A stretch of DNA of 39,666 nt from an uncultured Flavobacteriaceae bacterium (GTDB lineage Bacteria; Bacteroidota; Bacteroidia; Flavobacteriales; Flavobacteriaceae). Below the pieces are notes generated by a model that saw nothing but the letters and a program-made list of their open reading frames with translations, made no database searches and was not told the DNA's origin. Shown one piece after another: positions 18,667 through 27,911 of this stretch (position 1 is its first letter; each line of letters opens with the position of its first letter). Made by a program: the position numbers and the translations under genes. The stretch is from contig CAJXBR010000006.1 of the NCBI GenBank assembly GCA_913051755.1, forward strand, positions 1 through 39,666, in the 5' to 3' direction.

Positions 18667-20217
18667 ATGAAAAAGTTTTTCACGTTTATCGTTATCCTTT
18701 TAACGATTGTTTTGATCAAGTCTTGTGATTATGACCTTACCTTCTCCCCTGCCCAAACCCAAGACATCGGATTTAGCAGCGATACTGTTTATTTGGATAC
18801 TGTATTTACTTTAATTGGTTCTTCGACCTATAACCTTAGAATATACAATCTATCTGATCGAAATGTTGAAATTGGTTCCATTCGACTTGGACAAGGTAGC
18901 CAATCTCAATTTCGAATCAATGTCGATGGGATTCATGGTGAGAGCTTTGAACAAGTCGAGCTTCTTGCCAAAGACAGTATCTATGTGTTTATCGAAACCA
19001 CTGTTGATATTAAAGAATACACCCCCAACGCCACCGAATTTCTTTACAACGATCAATTGCTTGTTGATAATCAAGCTGTGGAGCTCATTACTTTGGTGAA
19101 GGACGCTATCTTTCTATATCCTGAGCGAGACAAAGATGGGATAAAAGAGATTTTGCCCTTGGGCATAGATGATGAGGGAAATGTAGTTGGTATCGAAGGA
19201 TTTTATTTGGATGATGATGAATTGGAATTTACCAATGAGAAGCCCTATGTGATTTATGGCTATGCAGGTATACCCCCTGAAAAAACAGCAGTATTTGAGG
19301 CAGGTGCTCGAATTCATTTTCATGACAACTCGGGCTTGATTGCTGCCCAATCGAGCAGTGTGCACGTATTGGGCAACCCCAGTGTTGATGAAGAACAACT
19401 TGAGGGAGAGGTGATTTTTGCAGGAGATCGTCTTGAGCCATTTTTTGAAGATATCCCTGGACAGTGGGGTACCATTTGGCTCACAGCTGGCAGCACCAAT
19501 CATATATTTCGTCATGCTACAATCAAAAATGCCTCTGTTGGTATTTTGATGGACTACAATGATGAAACAGAAAATCCGACACTATCATTAGAGCAAACTC
19601 AAATTCATAATAGCAGCACTGTTGGTCTTTGGGCAAAAACAGCTCATGTCAAGGCGGTTAACTCTATTTTTGGAAATGCAGGCAATGCTTCGTTTTATGG
19701 AAATATAGGTGGCTCTTATGAGTTTACGCACTGCACTTTTTCCAACTACTGGAATCGCAGTTTTCGTTCCACCCCTGCTGTCATCCTCAATGATTATGTA
19801 CCCATTTCTGATACAGAAGATTTTGTTATGCCTCTCGAAAAAGCAGTGTTTGCCAACTGTATCATCGATGGGAATCAATCGGTAGAGTTTGGCGTTGAGC
19901 AAAAAGGAGAACAAGAGCTATCATTTACATTGGATCATACGGCCTTGCGTTTCGATCCAAGTGATGATAGTATTTTTGAAAATCCCTACTATGATTTTAA
20001 CGCATTAGACTACTATCCAAAATTGATTGTCAACAAAAACGCCAGTTTTCACAACCCCACACAAAATGACTTTCGCATCACACAAGAAAGCGACTTCATA
20101 GGGTTGGGTAATAAAGACTATGCTGCTGGTATTCCTTTGGATTTGAAGGGCGCTGACAGAACAACATCACCTGATTTGGGTGCGTTTCAACACGTCATTT
20201 TTGAAGAGGAAGATTGA
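18667..20217 (+). CDS. Lipoprotein with probable right-handed beta-helix domain
   Basis: A 516-aa predicted lipoprotein with lipobox IKSC (Cys20). I do not know a characterised homologue. The middle and C-terminal parts show short repeating strands with Asn/Ser/Gly turns, for example GTIWLTAGSTNHIFRHATIKNASVGILMD and later HVKAVNSIFGNAGNASFYGNIGG and YEFTHCTFSNYW, the look of parallel beta-helix proteins. The end, DRTTSPDLGAFQ, is the closing motif often seen in such helices. The N-terminal 100 residues look like a beta-sandwich. It sits 6 bases after the glutamine cyclotransferase-like gene. No binding partner or substrate can be named. The stop abuts the glyA stop directly. Confidence 0.75.
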   Translation: MKKFFTFIVILLTIVLIKSCDYDLTFSPAQTQDIGFSSDTVYLDTVFTLIGSSTYNLRIYNLSDRNVEIGSIRLGQGSQSQFRINVDGIHGESFEQVELLAKDSIYVFIETTVDIKEYTPNATEFLYNDQLLVDNQAVELITLVKDAIFLYPERDKDGIKEILPLGIDDEGNVVGIEGFYLDDDELEFTNEKPYVIYGYAGIPPEKTAVFEAGARIHFHDNSGLIAAQSSSVHVLGNPSVDEEQLEGEVIFAGDRLEPFFEDIPGQWGTIWLTAGSTNHIFRHATIKNASVGILMDYNDETENPTLSLEQTQIHNSSTVGLWAKTAHVKAVNSIFGNAGNASFYGNIGGSYEFTHCTFSNYWNRSFRSTPAVILNDYVPISDTEDFVMPLEKAVFANCIIDGNQSVEFGVEQKGEQELSFTLDHTALRFDPSDDSIFENPYYDFNALDYYPKLIVNKNASFHNPTQNDFRITQESDFIGLGNKDYAAGIPLDLKGADRTTSPDLGAFQHVIFEEED

Positions 20218-21498
20218 TTACGCAACAAACAAAGGACGATGGGACATGAGTTGATGTACCTCTTTACCGATGCTTTGCAATGCGTCTTCATCCGAATGAT
20301 TTTTGATTGCTCGATCAATGAGATCAACCACTTGTTCCATATCGTCTTCAACTAAACCACGAGTGGTAATCGCAGCTGTTCCAAAACGAATACCTGATGT
20401 TACAAAAGGTGATTTGTCATCGAAAGGTACCATGTTCTTGTTGGCTGTTATTTCAGCTTTGACCAAGGCATGTTCAGCATCTTTACCTGAAATATCTTTG
20501 TTGCGCAAGTCAACAAGCATCATATGATTGTCCGTACCACCCGAAATGATATTGTAATCACGCGCAACGAGTGCCTTTGCCATGGCTTGTGCATTGTTAC
20601 GAACACGAACAATATAGTGCATAAAATCATCCGTTAGAGCTTCACCAAAGGCAACAGCCTTGGCAGCGATAACATGCTCAAGTGGCCCCCCTTGATTTCC
20701 TGGAAAAACGCCGCCATCCACCAAAGAGGACATCATGCGTTTCTTTCCACTTTTTAGGGTAATGCCAAATGGGTTTTCAAAATCTTTACCCATTAAAATC
20801 AAACCACCTCTTGGTCCTCGAAGGGTTTTGTGGGTTGTCGTTGTAACCACATGACAATGTGGAATGGGGTCATTGAGTAAACCCTTGGCTATTAGACCAG
20901 AGGGATGAGAAATATCAGCAAGTAAAAAAGCACCTACACTGTCAGCAATTTCTCGAAAACGTTTAAAATCGATATCACGAGAATAGGCAGACGCTCCAGC
21001 AATGATCATTTGTGGCTTTTCCTTCTCAGCCATCGCTTGAATATTGTCATAATTCAATAGGCCTGTATCTTTTTCAACTCCATAAAACACTGCATTGTAT
21101 AGACGCCCAGAAAAGTTGACAGGAGATCCATGTGTTAGATGCCCACCATGGGCAAGATCAAAGCCCATGATTTTATCTCCTGGCTTGATAAAGGCATGAT
21201 AAACAGCAGTGTTGGCTTGCGATCCAGAGTGTGGTTGAACGTTTGCATAGTCAGCACCAAACAAGGTTTTCACACGCTCAATCGCTAGGTTTTCGACTTC
21301 ATCAACCACCTCGCAACCACCATAATATCGCTTGCCAGGATAGCCCTCTGCATACTTGTTGGTCAATACAGAACCAGTGGCTTCCATGACTTGTGGACTG
21401 GTAAAGTTTTCGGAGGCAATAAGCTCAATTCCAAAGAGTTGGCGTTGGTGTTCTGCCTCAATAAGTTCAAACAGTTGATGATCTCTTACATTTTCCAT
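20218..21498 (-). CDS. glyA: Serine hydroxymethyltransferase
   Basis: GlyA interconverts serine and glycine with tetrahydrofolate and supplies one-carbon units. The 426-aa product has [12 protein letters not shown] near the start, [28 protein letters not shown], and the PLP lysine in [15 protein letters not shown] (Lys224 counting from the chosen start). I start at the ATG at 21498, which gives [14 protein letters not shown], the family start; an ATG at 21504 is also possible. The longer in-frame TTG at 21516 overlaps the -7 promoter element and is unlikely. The 3' end meets the beta-helix lipoprotein gene with no spacer. Confidence 0.95.
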   Translation of the reverse strand: MENVRDHQLFELIEAEHQRQLFGIELIASENFTSPQVMEATGSVLTNKYAEGYPGKRYYGGCEVVDEVENLAIERVKTLFGADYANVQPHSGSQANTAVYHAFIKPGDKIMGFDLAHGGHLTHGSPVNFSGRLYNAVFYGVEKDTGLLNYDNIQAMAEKEKPQMIIAGASAYSRDIDFKRFREIADSVGAFLLADISHPSGLIAKGLLNDPIPHCHVVTTTTHKTLRGPRGGLILMGKDFENPFGITLKSGKKRMMSSLVDGGVFPGNQGGPLEHVIAAKAVAFGEALTDDFMHYIVRVRNNAQAMAKALVARDYNIISGGTDNHMMLVDLRNKDISGKDAEHALVKAEITANKNMVPFDDKSPFVTSGIRFGTAAITTRGLVEDDMEQVVDLIDRAIKNHSDEDALQSIGKEVHQLMSHRPLFVA

Positions 21499-21513
21499 AT
21501 GCATAGCAAAAGG

Positions 21514-21521
21514 CAAAAATA
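21514..21521 (-). promoter_or_regulatory. -7 promoter element (TATTTTTG) of glyA
   Basis: A perfect TAnnTTTG match on the minus strand, ending 9 bases before the ATG at 21504 and 15 before the ATG at 21498. No TTG at the -33 distance is seen. Confidence 0.55.
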
Positions 21522-21641
21522 AGATAAACAGTAAAGATTTCCACAGCTTTCTTTTTTATTTTAATTGGAAGTTATAAACCAATTCTTCAACACTTCAATT
21601 CTTACACCAACTGCATAAAAACCTTTTCTGACAACCTGGAG

Positions 21642-21675
21642 TTTGGGTATAGCTAAATTTTAGTTCCTACCTTTG
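21642..21675 (+). promoter_or_regulatory. Promoter of smpB (TTTG, 22 bases, TACCTTTG)
   Basis: TTTG at 21642-21645 and TACCTTTG at 21668-21675 give a good promoter. The -7 element ends only 4 bases before the ATG at 21680, so the mRNA should start at or next to the start codon. Confidence 0.65.
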
Positions 21676-21679
21676 CGCC

Positions 21680-22144
21680 ATGCAAAAACAAGTCAATATC
21701 AAAAACAAGCGCGCTCGTTTTGAATATGAGCTGATCGACCAGTACACTGCTGGCATTGTATTGACAGGCACGGAAATCAAATCCATTCGTGCTTCGAAGG
21801 CTTCTATTGCCGAAAGTTTTTGTGAATTTAATGATCGTGGAGAGCTGTTTGTCATCAATATGTCTATCGAAACCTACAGTCATGGGGGGTATGTCAATCA
21901 TCGTGTGAGGGCTGATCGAAAGTTGTTGTTGCAAAAAAAAGAACTTCGAAAATTATATAAAGAGGTCAAAAATGTGGGGCTAACAATTGTGCCGCTTAAC
22001 TTGTTTATCAGCGATAAAGGCTATGCAAAACTTCGCATTGCTTTGGCGAGAGGTAAAAAGATTCATGACAAAAGAGAAACCATCAAAGACAGGGACAACA
22101 AAAGGCAGCTCGATCGTGTGAAAAAGAGCTATTCGAATCGATAA
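21680..22144 (+). CDS. smpB: SsrA-binding protein SmpB
   Basis: SmpB (154 aa) binds tmRNA and carries it to stalled ribosomes. The OB-fold marks are all present: [31 protein letters not shown] at the start, [31 protein letters not shown], then [11 protein letters not shown] and the [18 protein letters not shown] tail that is basic and enters the decoding centre. The length is normal. The ssrA gene itself is not in the window. Its stop at 22144 directly abuts the end of pcm on the other strand. Confidence 0.96.
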   Translation: MQKQVNIKNKRARFEYELIDQYTAGIVLTGTEIKSIRASKASIAESFCEFNDRGELFVINMSIETYSHGGYVNHRVRADRKLLLQKKELRKLYKEVKNVGLTIVPLNLFISDKGYAKLRIALARGKKIHDKRETIKDRDNKRQLDRVKKSYSNR

Positions 22145-22786
22145 TCAGTTTTTGTCCGACAACATGGGAACAAATCGAAAACTCCCGTGTTTTTGCTTTT
22201 CAAATTCTTTGGCAGAGGTTCGTACAATCAGAATCATCTCTTGGGTATCCATCCCAACAGGGATCACCATTCGACCACCAATCGCGAGTTGATCCAAAAG
22301 TACGTTGGGGATTTCAGCAGCACCTGCTGTGACCAAAATTCGATCGAAAGGAGCAAAGGAAGGAAGACCCTTATAACCATCGCCAAACACTAGTTTTTTT
22401 GGGTGATAGCCCAACTTTGACAACTGACGCATACTATATCGATACAACTGGTGTTGCCGCTCAATTGAATACACATCCACGCCCAACAAGGTTAAAACAG
22501 CTGTTTGATAGCCCGATCCTGTACCGATTTCGAGTACCTTCTGGCCTTGTTCTGCTTGTAGGAGCTGGGTTTGAAACGCAACTGTATAGGGCTGAGAAAT
22601 CGTTTGTTCTGCAGCGATGGGAAATGCTTTATCTTGGTAGGCATGCGATTCAAAACTGCTATCCAGAAACAAATGGCGAGGAATGGTGCCAATGGCAGAC
22701 AAAACATCCTCGTTGGTAATTCCTTTGGTACGCAGCTGTTCGACCAAATGCCTGCGCATTCCTTGATGCTTGGTGGTATCAATCAC
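22145..22786 (-). CDS. pcm: Protein-L-isoaspartate O-methyltransferase
   Basis: Pcm repairs damaged proteins by methylating isoaspartyl residues with S-adenosylmethionine. The 213-aa product has IPRHLFLD at about residues 35-42, the substrate-side QTISQPY at 61-67, and the SAM-binding motif VLEIGTGSGYQTA at 84-96, then RILVTAGA and GGRMVIPVG. The start is a GTG at 22786, giving MIDTTKHQGMRRHLVEQL; this matches the expected N-terminus, and no ATG is nearby. It is divergent from the Gfo/Idh/MocA gene, 70 bases apart. Confidence 0.94.
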   Translation of the reverse strand: MIDTTKHQGMRRHLVEQLRTKGITNEDVLSAIGTIPRHLFLDSSFESHAYQDKAFPIAAEQTISQPYTVAFQTQLLQAEQGQKVLEIGTGSGYQTAVLTLLGVDVYSIERQHQLYRYSMRQLSKLGYHPKKLVFGDGYKGLPSFAPFDRILVTAGAAEIPNVLLDQLAIGGRMVIPVGMDTQEMILIVRTSAKEFEKQKHGSFRFVPMLSDKN

Positions 22787-22843
22787 GTTATAAAACTACA
22801 AAGACTTTGGCTATTTTCTATGGAATAATTTATCGATAAAGCC

Positions 22844-22851
22844 TACTTTTG
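22844..22851 (+). promoter_or_regulatory. -7 promoter element (TACTTTTG) of the Gfo/Idh/MocA gene
   Basis: A perfect TAnnTTTG match ending 5 bases before the ATG at 22857, again suggesting a leaderless or nearly leaderless mRNA. Confidence 0.55.
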
Positions 22852-22856
22852 TCTCT

Positions 22857-23825
22857 ATGGATAAAAAAATTAAGATTGGGGTTCTTGGCGCTGGTCATTT
22901 AGGAAAAATACACTTACGCTTATTAAAGGAATCCAATCACTTTGATTTGGTTGGTTTTTATGATACACAACCTCAGATTGCAGCAAAGATAGCTAGAGAA
23001 TTTGGATATCAATCATTTTCAGAAATCAATCAATTACTTCGGGCTGTTGATGTAATTGATATTGTAACTCCAACACTCACCCATTTTGAGTTGGCAAAAA
23101 AAGCACTTCAAAATGGATTGCATGTATTTTTAGAAAAGCCAATCACTGCAACTGTTGAACAGGCAAATGAGTTGGTCTCTTTAGCCAAATCAAAAGGTCG
23201 ATTGGGTATGGTTGGTCAAGTTGAAAGATTCAATCCAGCATTTAGATCAGCACATTCGTATATTAAAGATCCTAAGTTTATTGAAGCACATCGATTGGCA
23301 GAGTTTAACCCTCGAGGAACAGATGTTTCTGTGATTTTGGATTTGATGATTCACGACATCGACGCTGTTTTAAGTGTAGTTAAATCCAAGGTGATCAATG
23401 TACAGGCCAATGGCGTCTCTGTCATTAGTCAAACGCCTGATATTGCCAATGCAAGATTGCAGTTTGAAAATGGCTGTGTTGCGAACTTGACAGCGAGTAG
23501 AATATCCTTAAAAACAATGCGTAAGTCTCGCTTTTTTCAGCAAGATGCTTATGTGTCTGTTGACTATTTTAAGAAGAAAGTTGAAATTGTTCGCATGCAA
23601 GATGCTCCAAAATCACCTGAAGATTTTGCAATGATTCTTAAGAACGCCGAAGGGATTGAAAAGCAGATTCTATTTGACAATCCTGAAGTTCATGAAAGCA
23701 ATGCAATTTTATCCGAATTGGAGAGTTTTGCAGATGCCATAAGAAAGAATAAAGAGCCTGTTGTATCTTTGCGGGCAGGTACTTCAGCACTTGAGGTTGC
23801 CTACCAAATCATAAACTGTTTTTAA
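22857..23825 (+). CDS. Gfo/Idh/MocA-family oxidoreductase
   Basis: A 322-aa NAD(P)-dependent oxidoreductase. The Rossmann motif is GVLGAGHLGKIHL at residues 8-20. The family's catalytic-region EKPIT is at 93-97, and GMVGQVERFNPAF and DLMIHDIDAVL follow in the C-terminal alpha/beta domain, which places the IHDID motif at the substrate side. Members act on sugars, inositols or related molecules, and the true substrate cannot be told from sequence. It heads a plus-strand run that continues through a DUF1015 relic, yggS, the exonuclease gene and miaA. Confidence 0.9.
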   Translation: MDKKIKIGVLGAGHLGKIHLRLLKESNHFDLVGFYDTQPQIAAKIAREFGYQSFSEINQLLRAVDVIDIVTPTLTHFELAKKALQNGLHVFLEKPITATVEQANELVSLAKSKGRLGMVGQVERFNPAFRSAHSYIKDPKFIEAHRLAEFNPRGTDVSVILDLMIHDIDAVLSVVKSKVINVQANGVSVISQTPDIANARLQFENGCVANLTASRISLKTMRKSRFFQQDAYVSVDYFKKKVEIVRMQDAPKSPEDFAMILKNAEGIEKQILFDNPEVHESNAILSELESFADAIRKNKEPVVSLRAGTSALEVAYQIINCF

Positions 23826-23827
23826 AA

Positions 23828-24049
23828 ATGTATTTAGCCCCATTTAAAGCCATTCGACCTAAGCCACAACACATGCACGTATGGGTCAATTGTCAAATTG
23901 ATAATTACTCCCAATATCTATTTGGAGAAATTGATTTTTTCCCTTATCCACAGTTGATGAATGTGATTTACTTCCCCCAAAAAGCACCTATATCAAACCA
24001 AAACCTTTGCTCGGTATGCTTATCTTTGATTTTTTTTTACAATGATTAA
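23828..24049 (+). pseudogene. N-terminal relic of a DUF1015-family gene
   Basis: A 73-aa reading frame begins with YLAPFKAIRP, the hallmark start of DUF1015 proteins, which are normally about 400 aa. Its next segment, DNYSQYLFGEIDFFPYPQLMNVIYFP, follows the family's YxxYS...LDFNPYSFLHVINP block with several substitutions. After about residue 58 the similarity ends, and the frame runs out over the start of yggS. The 3' remainder has been deleted. A perfect yggS promoter element lies inside it, so the DNA has been taken over as upstream sequence. A small expressed protein cannot be excluded, but truncation is more likely. Confidence 0.65.
24021..24028 (+). promoter_or_regulatory. -7 promoter element (TATCTTTG) of yggS
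   Basis: A perfect TAnnTTTG match inside the DUF1015 relic, 13 bases before the yggS ATG at 24042. No clear -33 element. Confidence 0.5.
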
Positions 24050-24680
24050 AGATAATCTTTTTGCTATCCTTTCATCGATTCCTTCAGAAGTGACCCTTGT
24101 GGCTGTATCCAAAACAAAGCCTATTGATCGGATTGAAGAGGCGTATGAAAGTGGTCAGCTCGATTTTGGAGAAAACAAAGTGCAAGAGATAGTTGATAAG
24201 GCAGCAGTAATGTCCAAAAACATACGTTGGCACATGATTGGCCACTTGCAGCGAAATAAAGTTAAGTACATCGCACCATTTATTTCCCTCATTCACAGTG
24301 TTGATAGTACAAGATTAGTGAATGAGATTGATAAGCAAGGAAAGAAAAACGATAGAGTTATTGATTGTTTATTGCAAGTTCGAATTGCGCAGGAAGAAAC
24401 AAAGTTTGGGCTTACTTACGAAAATTGCGATACCCTTCTACAACAATTTGATTGCACCAATGTTCGAATTCGAGGTCTAATGGGTATGGCAAGTTTTACA
24501 ACTAATCAAGACCAAATTGAAGAAGAGTTTAGATCACTGCAACAGTACTACGACCAACACCAATCGCAGCATCAGTGGGATATTCTATCGATGGGAATGA
24601 GTGGGGATTATCGACTCGCCTTGACTTGTGGAAGCAATATGATTCGTGTTGGCAGCAAAATATTCGGAGTAAGAAATTAA
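24042..24680 (+). CDS. yggS: YggS/PROSC-family pyridoxal phosphate homeostasis protein
   Basis: A 212-aa PLP-binding TIM-barrel protein of the YggS family, which buffers pyridoxal phosphate and affects amino-acid balance rather than catalysing a known reaction. The PLP lysine is Lys24 in VAVSKTKP. Further marks are DFGENKVQE near residues 45-53, WHMIGHLQRNKVKYI, GLMGMAS, and the C-terminal LSMGMSGDYRLAL and VGSKIFG that hold the phosphate. It ends with TAATG, shared with the start of the exonuclease/GIY-YIG gene. Confidence 0.94.
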   Translation: MIKDNLFAILSSIPSEVTLVAVSKTKPIDRIEEAYESGQLDFGENKVQEIVDKAAVMSKNIRWHMIGHLQRNKVKYIAPFISLIHSVDSTRLVNEIDKQGKKNDRVIDCLLQVRIAQEETKFGLTYENCDTLLQQFDCTNVRIRGLMGMASFTTNQDQIEEEFRSLQQYYDQHQSQHQWDILSMGMSGDYRLALTCGSNMIRVGSKIFGVRN

Positions 24681-26056
24681 TGCCTATGTACGCTGTGGTT
24701 GATGTCGAAACGACTGGGGGTAAATATGGTGAAGAAGGTATCACAGAGATTGCTATTTATAAGTATGACGGCCTAGAGATTATAGACCAACTGATTTCGC
24801 TAATTAACCCTGAACGACCGATACAACCATTTGTTGAAAATCTCACAGGAATCAATGAGCGAATGTTGCTAAACGCTCCTAAATTTTATGAAATTGCCAA
24901 GCGTATAGTAGAAATTACAACCGATTGTGTGCTGGTAGCACATAATGCTTCGTTTGACTATCGAATGCTACAGAGTGAATTTGACCGGTTGGGGTTTGAT
25001 TTTGAGCGAAAAACACTGTGTACTGTTGAACTATCCAAAAAACTCATCCCAGATGTTGAGTCTTATAAGCTTGGAAAACTCGTTCGCAGTTTGGGGATTC
25101 CTTTGAGCGATCGTCACAGGGCTGCTGGCGATGCTAGAGCAACACTCGATTTACTAAAAATTTTACTTCATAAAGATGGAGAAAAACATATTTTAAAAAA
25201 TCTGATCAAATCTCATTCCAACACCAAAAAACCAAGGTATCTGCTCAAACTTCTTAAGACAGTTCCAGCATCAATGGGTGTGTATTATTTCCACAACAGC
25301 AAAGGAGATATCATCTATATCGGAAAGAGTAAAAACATGAAACGTCGAGTCAATCAACACTTTAGTAGTTCAAGGAAAAAGCAATTACGTATCCAGATTG
25401 AGACAGATTCAATCAGTGTTGAGGAGACAGGTAATGAGTTGATTGCGTTGCTGAAAGAATTAGATGAAATCAAATTACACAAACCCAAACACAACAGGGT
25501 TTACAAAAGCAGCTTCATCAAATTTGGGCTGAGTTTGGCTGAAAATAAAAATGATTATAAAGTGTTGCGATTGGTACACGCCAGTTCAGAAGATGAGTAT
25601 CTTACGACATTCAAAAATTTGAATCACGCAAGAAGCATATTGTTTCATTATGCCGAAAAATACAGCTTGTGTTTACAGCTATTAAGTATGGATAAAAAAG
25701 ACGGAGGATGTGGATTGTATCAAAAGCAAAAATGCCTTGGGGCTTGTGTTGAAAAAGAGCCACCAGAAAATTATAACAAACGTGTGCAGCAGCTCATTAA
25801 TGATGTTGAGTTTCGTCATACAGACATGGTGATTGTAGATCGTGGTAGAAACCCTGAGGAGCAGAGTGTGATTTTGATTGAAAACAAGAAATTGGTTGGC
25901 TTTGGTTATATAAACATATCCCATCAAATTACGCATCCACAAGCACTCAAAAACATCATCTATCCTATGAAAGATACGCGAGAAGCCAGGCATATTATCA
26001 AAAGCCACTTGCGAAAACACGAAACAATAAAAGTTATTTCATTGAATTCTGCTTAA
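24680..26056 (+). CDS. DnaQ-like exonuclease fused to GIY-YIG nuclease (Cho/UvrC-like)
   Basis: A 458-aa fusion of two nuclease domains. Residues 1 to about 165 are a DEDDh 3'-5' exonuclease of the PolIII epsilon type: D8 and E10 in VVDVETTG, D93 in HNASFDYRML, H146 and D151 in HRAAGDARAT. Residues about 197-275 are a GIY-YIG domain with GVYYFHNSKGDIIYIGKS and the conserved Glu in the NELIALLKE helix, as in the 3' nuclease of UvrC and Cho. A later segment, CGLYQKQKCLGACV, recalls the UvrC cysteine region. No UvrB-binding or helix-hairpin-helix part is seen. The ATG at 24680 overlaps the yggS stop by one base; an ATG at 24686 is possible. Confidence 0.88.
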   Translation: MPMYAVVDVETTGGKYGEEGITEIAIYKYDGLEIIDQLISLINPERPIQPFVENLTGINERMLLNAPKFYEIAKRIVEITTDCVLVAHNASFDYRMLQSEFDRLGFDFERKTLCTVELSKKLIPDVESYKLGKLVRSLGIPLSDRHRAAGDARATLDLLKILLHKDGEKHILKNLIKSHSNTKKPRYLLKLLKTVPASMGVYYFHNSKGDIIYIGKSKNMKRRVNQHFSSSRKKQLRIQIETDSISVEETGNELIALLKELDEIKLHKPKHNRVYKSSFIKFGLSLAENKNDYKVLRLVHASSEDEYLTTFKNLNHARSILFHYAEKYSLCLQLLSMDKKDGGCGLYQKQKCLGACVEKEPPENYNKRVQQLINDVEFRHTDMVIVDRGRNPEEQSVILIENKKLVGFGYINISHQITHPQALKNIIYPMKDTREARHIIKSHLRKHETIKVISLNSA

Positions 26057-26980
26057 ATGAACAAAACACTTATCACACTCTCAGGGCCCACTGCTAGCGG
26101 AAAAACCTCAATTGCAATACGAATTGCAAAAGCGTTAGGTGCTGAGATTTTCTCTTGTGATTCACGACAGTTTTATGAAGAAATGACCATTGGTACTGCT
26201 GTTCCAACTGCTGCCGAACGAAAGGAAGTCCCCCATCATTTTATACAACATAAAAGCATACACACCACCTACTCTGTAGGGCAGTTTGAAACAGACGCCA
26301 TTGAGGCACTGAGCGGCTATTTTAAGCATAACAATATCGCTGTTTTAGTGGGTGGTTCTGGTTTGTATATGCATGCTGTGGTGCATGGATTCGATCAATT
26401 TCCATCGGTATCACAAGAAATTCGATTATCACTCGGCGATCGATTACAAAAGAATGGCTTAGAAGATTTGCAAAAAGAATTACAAATGCTTGATCCTGAG
26501 CTTTTCGAAAAAATGGATGTCAAAAATCCAAATCGTGTTTTACGTGCTTTGAGTGTTTGTTTGGCTGCTGGCAAACCCTATTCATCTTTTTTAAATCAGA
26601 AAAAACCACCACGCCCCTTTGAGGTTTATCAACTAAGTGTTGATATTCCCAGAACTCTACTTTATGATCGTATCAATGATCGAGTCGATCAAATGATCAA
26701 TGCAGGGCTTCTGTTGGAAGCGGAGCACTTATATCCACATCGAGAGCTTAACGCATTACAAACTGTTGGGTATAAAGAGGTATTTGATTTTTTGGATGAA
26801 AACATTGATTTAGACCAAGCCATCGCTCAGATCAAACAAAACACAAGGCATTATGCAAAACGCCAAATGACGTGGATTCGCAGAAAGGAAAACGATACAA
26901 AAAATATCATTTATGATTGCACTGACGAGGAGTTAATGGCTGTATTGACAAACTTAAATTATTTTAAAAAAATACTTTGA
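26057..26980 (+). CDS. miaA: tRNA dimethylallyltransferase
   Basis: MiaA puts a dimethylallyl group on A37 of tRNAs that read codons starting with U. The 307-aa product has the P-loop GPTASGKT at residues 10-17, the catalytic-site [16 protein letters not shown], the [22 protein letters not shown] segment, [10 protein letters not shown] and, near the end, [15 protein letters not shown]. The ATG is directly adjacent to the stop of the exonuclease gene, so they form an operon. Its 3' end overlaps the convergent purC gene by 17 bases. Confidence 0.96.
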   Translation: MNKTLITLSGPTASGKTSIAIRIAKALGAEIFSCDSRQFYEEMTIGTAVPTAAERKEVPHHFIQHKSIHTTYSVGQFETDAIEALSGYFKHNNIAVLVGGSGLYMHAVVHGFDQFPSVSQEIRLSLGDRLQKNGLEDLQKELQMLDPELFEKMDVKNPNRVLRALSVCLAAGKPYSSFLNQKKPPRPFEVYQLSVDIPRTLLYDRINDRVDQMINAGLLLEAEHLYPHRELNALQTVGYKEVFDFLDENIDLDQAIAQIKQNTRHYAKRQMTWIRRKENDTKNIIYDCTDEELMAVLTNLNYFKKIL

Positions 26981-27911
26981 GATTGTGCCTTATACGCTCA
27001 TCTATATTTTCAGTTGAGGCTTTTTCAAAAGGGGCACCCATAATTTGTTCAAAAAGCTCCACATATCGATTAGACACACTGTCGATGTAGTCATCATTCA
27101 TAAAAGGGAGTTGCTGCCCACTCAACCCTTGAAATCCATTGAGAATGAGCCATTGTCGAACAAACTCTTTTGAGAGTTGTTTTTGTGGTTCATCACGCTT
27201 TTGCCGATCTTCATATCCATCAGCATAAAAATAACGAGAGGAATCAGGCGTGTGAATTTCATCAATCAAAACAATGTTTCCATCAGCGTCTTTTCCAAAC
27301 TCGTACTTGGTGTCAACAAGCAGAAGACCTTGTTTTGCAGCCAGTACTGTTCCTCTTGAAAATAACTTATTGGTGTAGTCTTTCAACTGAAAGTAATCCT
27401 GTTCAGAAACGATACCCTTTTCCAAAATTTGTTCTTCACTGATGTCTTCATCGTGATCTCCTTGTTCGGCTTTGGTAGCAGGGGTTATAATGGGTTCTGG
27501 AAATGCATCGTTTTCTCTCATCCCCTTTGGCATGGCAACCCCACATAGCAGTCGATTCCCAGCTTTATATTCACGAGCAGCATGTCCAGCCAAGTACCCA
27601 CGGATGACCATTTCAATTTTAAATGGCGTACATTTTTTTCCAACAGCAACATTGGGGTCAGGCGTTGAGAGAATCCAATTTGGAACCAGATCAGAAGTTG
27701 ACTTCATCATATGAGTCGCAATCTGATTTAGGATTTGACCTTTGAATGGAATGCCCCTTGGCATCACAACATCAAAAGCAGATAAACGATCTGTTGCAAT
27801 CATAACGAGGGTATCATCTGCCAAAGTGTAAACCTCACGAACTTTGCCTGTGTATTTTTTGGTTTGGTCGGCAAACACAAAGTCAGTGTGCATAAGTGTG
27901 TTGGCAGCCAT
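26964..27911 (-). CDS. purC: Phosphoribosylaminoimidazole-succinocarboxamide synthase
   Basis: PurC joins aspartate to CAIR in purine biosynthesis. The 315-aa product shows [12 protein letters not shown] near residues 14-25, [21 protein letters not shown], the [19 protein letters not shown] motif, LVDTKYEFG and [20 protein letters not shown]. It is the longer form (about 300 aa) found in Bacteroidota and eukaryote-like enzymes rather than the roughly 240-aa short form. It starts at an ATG that overlaps the phoH stop by one base (TAATG). Confidence 0.95.
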   Translation of the reverse strand: MAANTLMHTDFVFADQTKKYTGKVREVYTLADDTLVMIATDRLSAFDVVMPRGIPFKGQILNQIATHMMKSTSDLVPNWILSTPDPNVAVGKKCTPFKIEMVIRGYLAGHAAREYKAGNRLLCGVAMPKGMRENDAFPEPIITPATKAEQGDHDEDISEEQILEKGIVSEQDYFQLKDYTNKLFSRGTVLAAKQGLLLVDTKYEFGKDADGNIVLIDEIHTPDSSRYFYADGYEDRQKRDEPQKQLSKEFVRQWLILNGFQGLSGQQLPFMNDDYIDSVSNRYVELFEQIMGAPFEKASTENIDERIRHNLKVFF

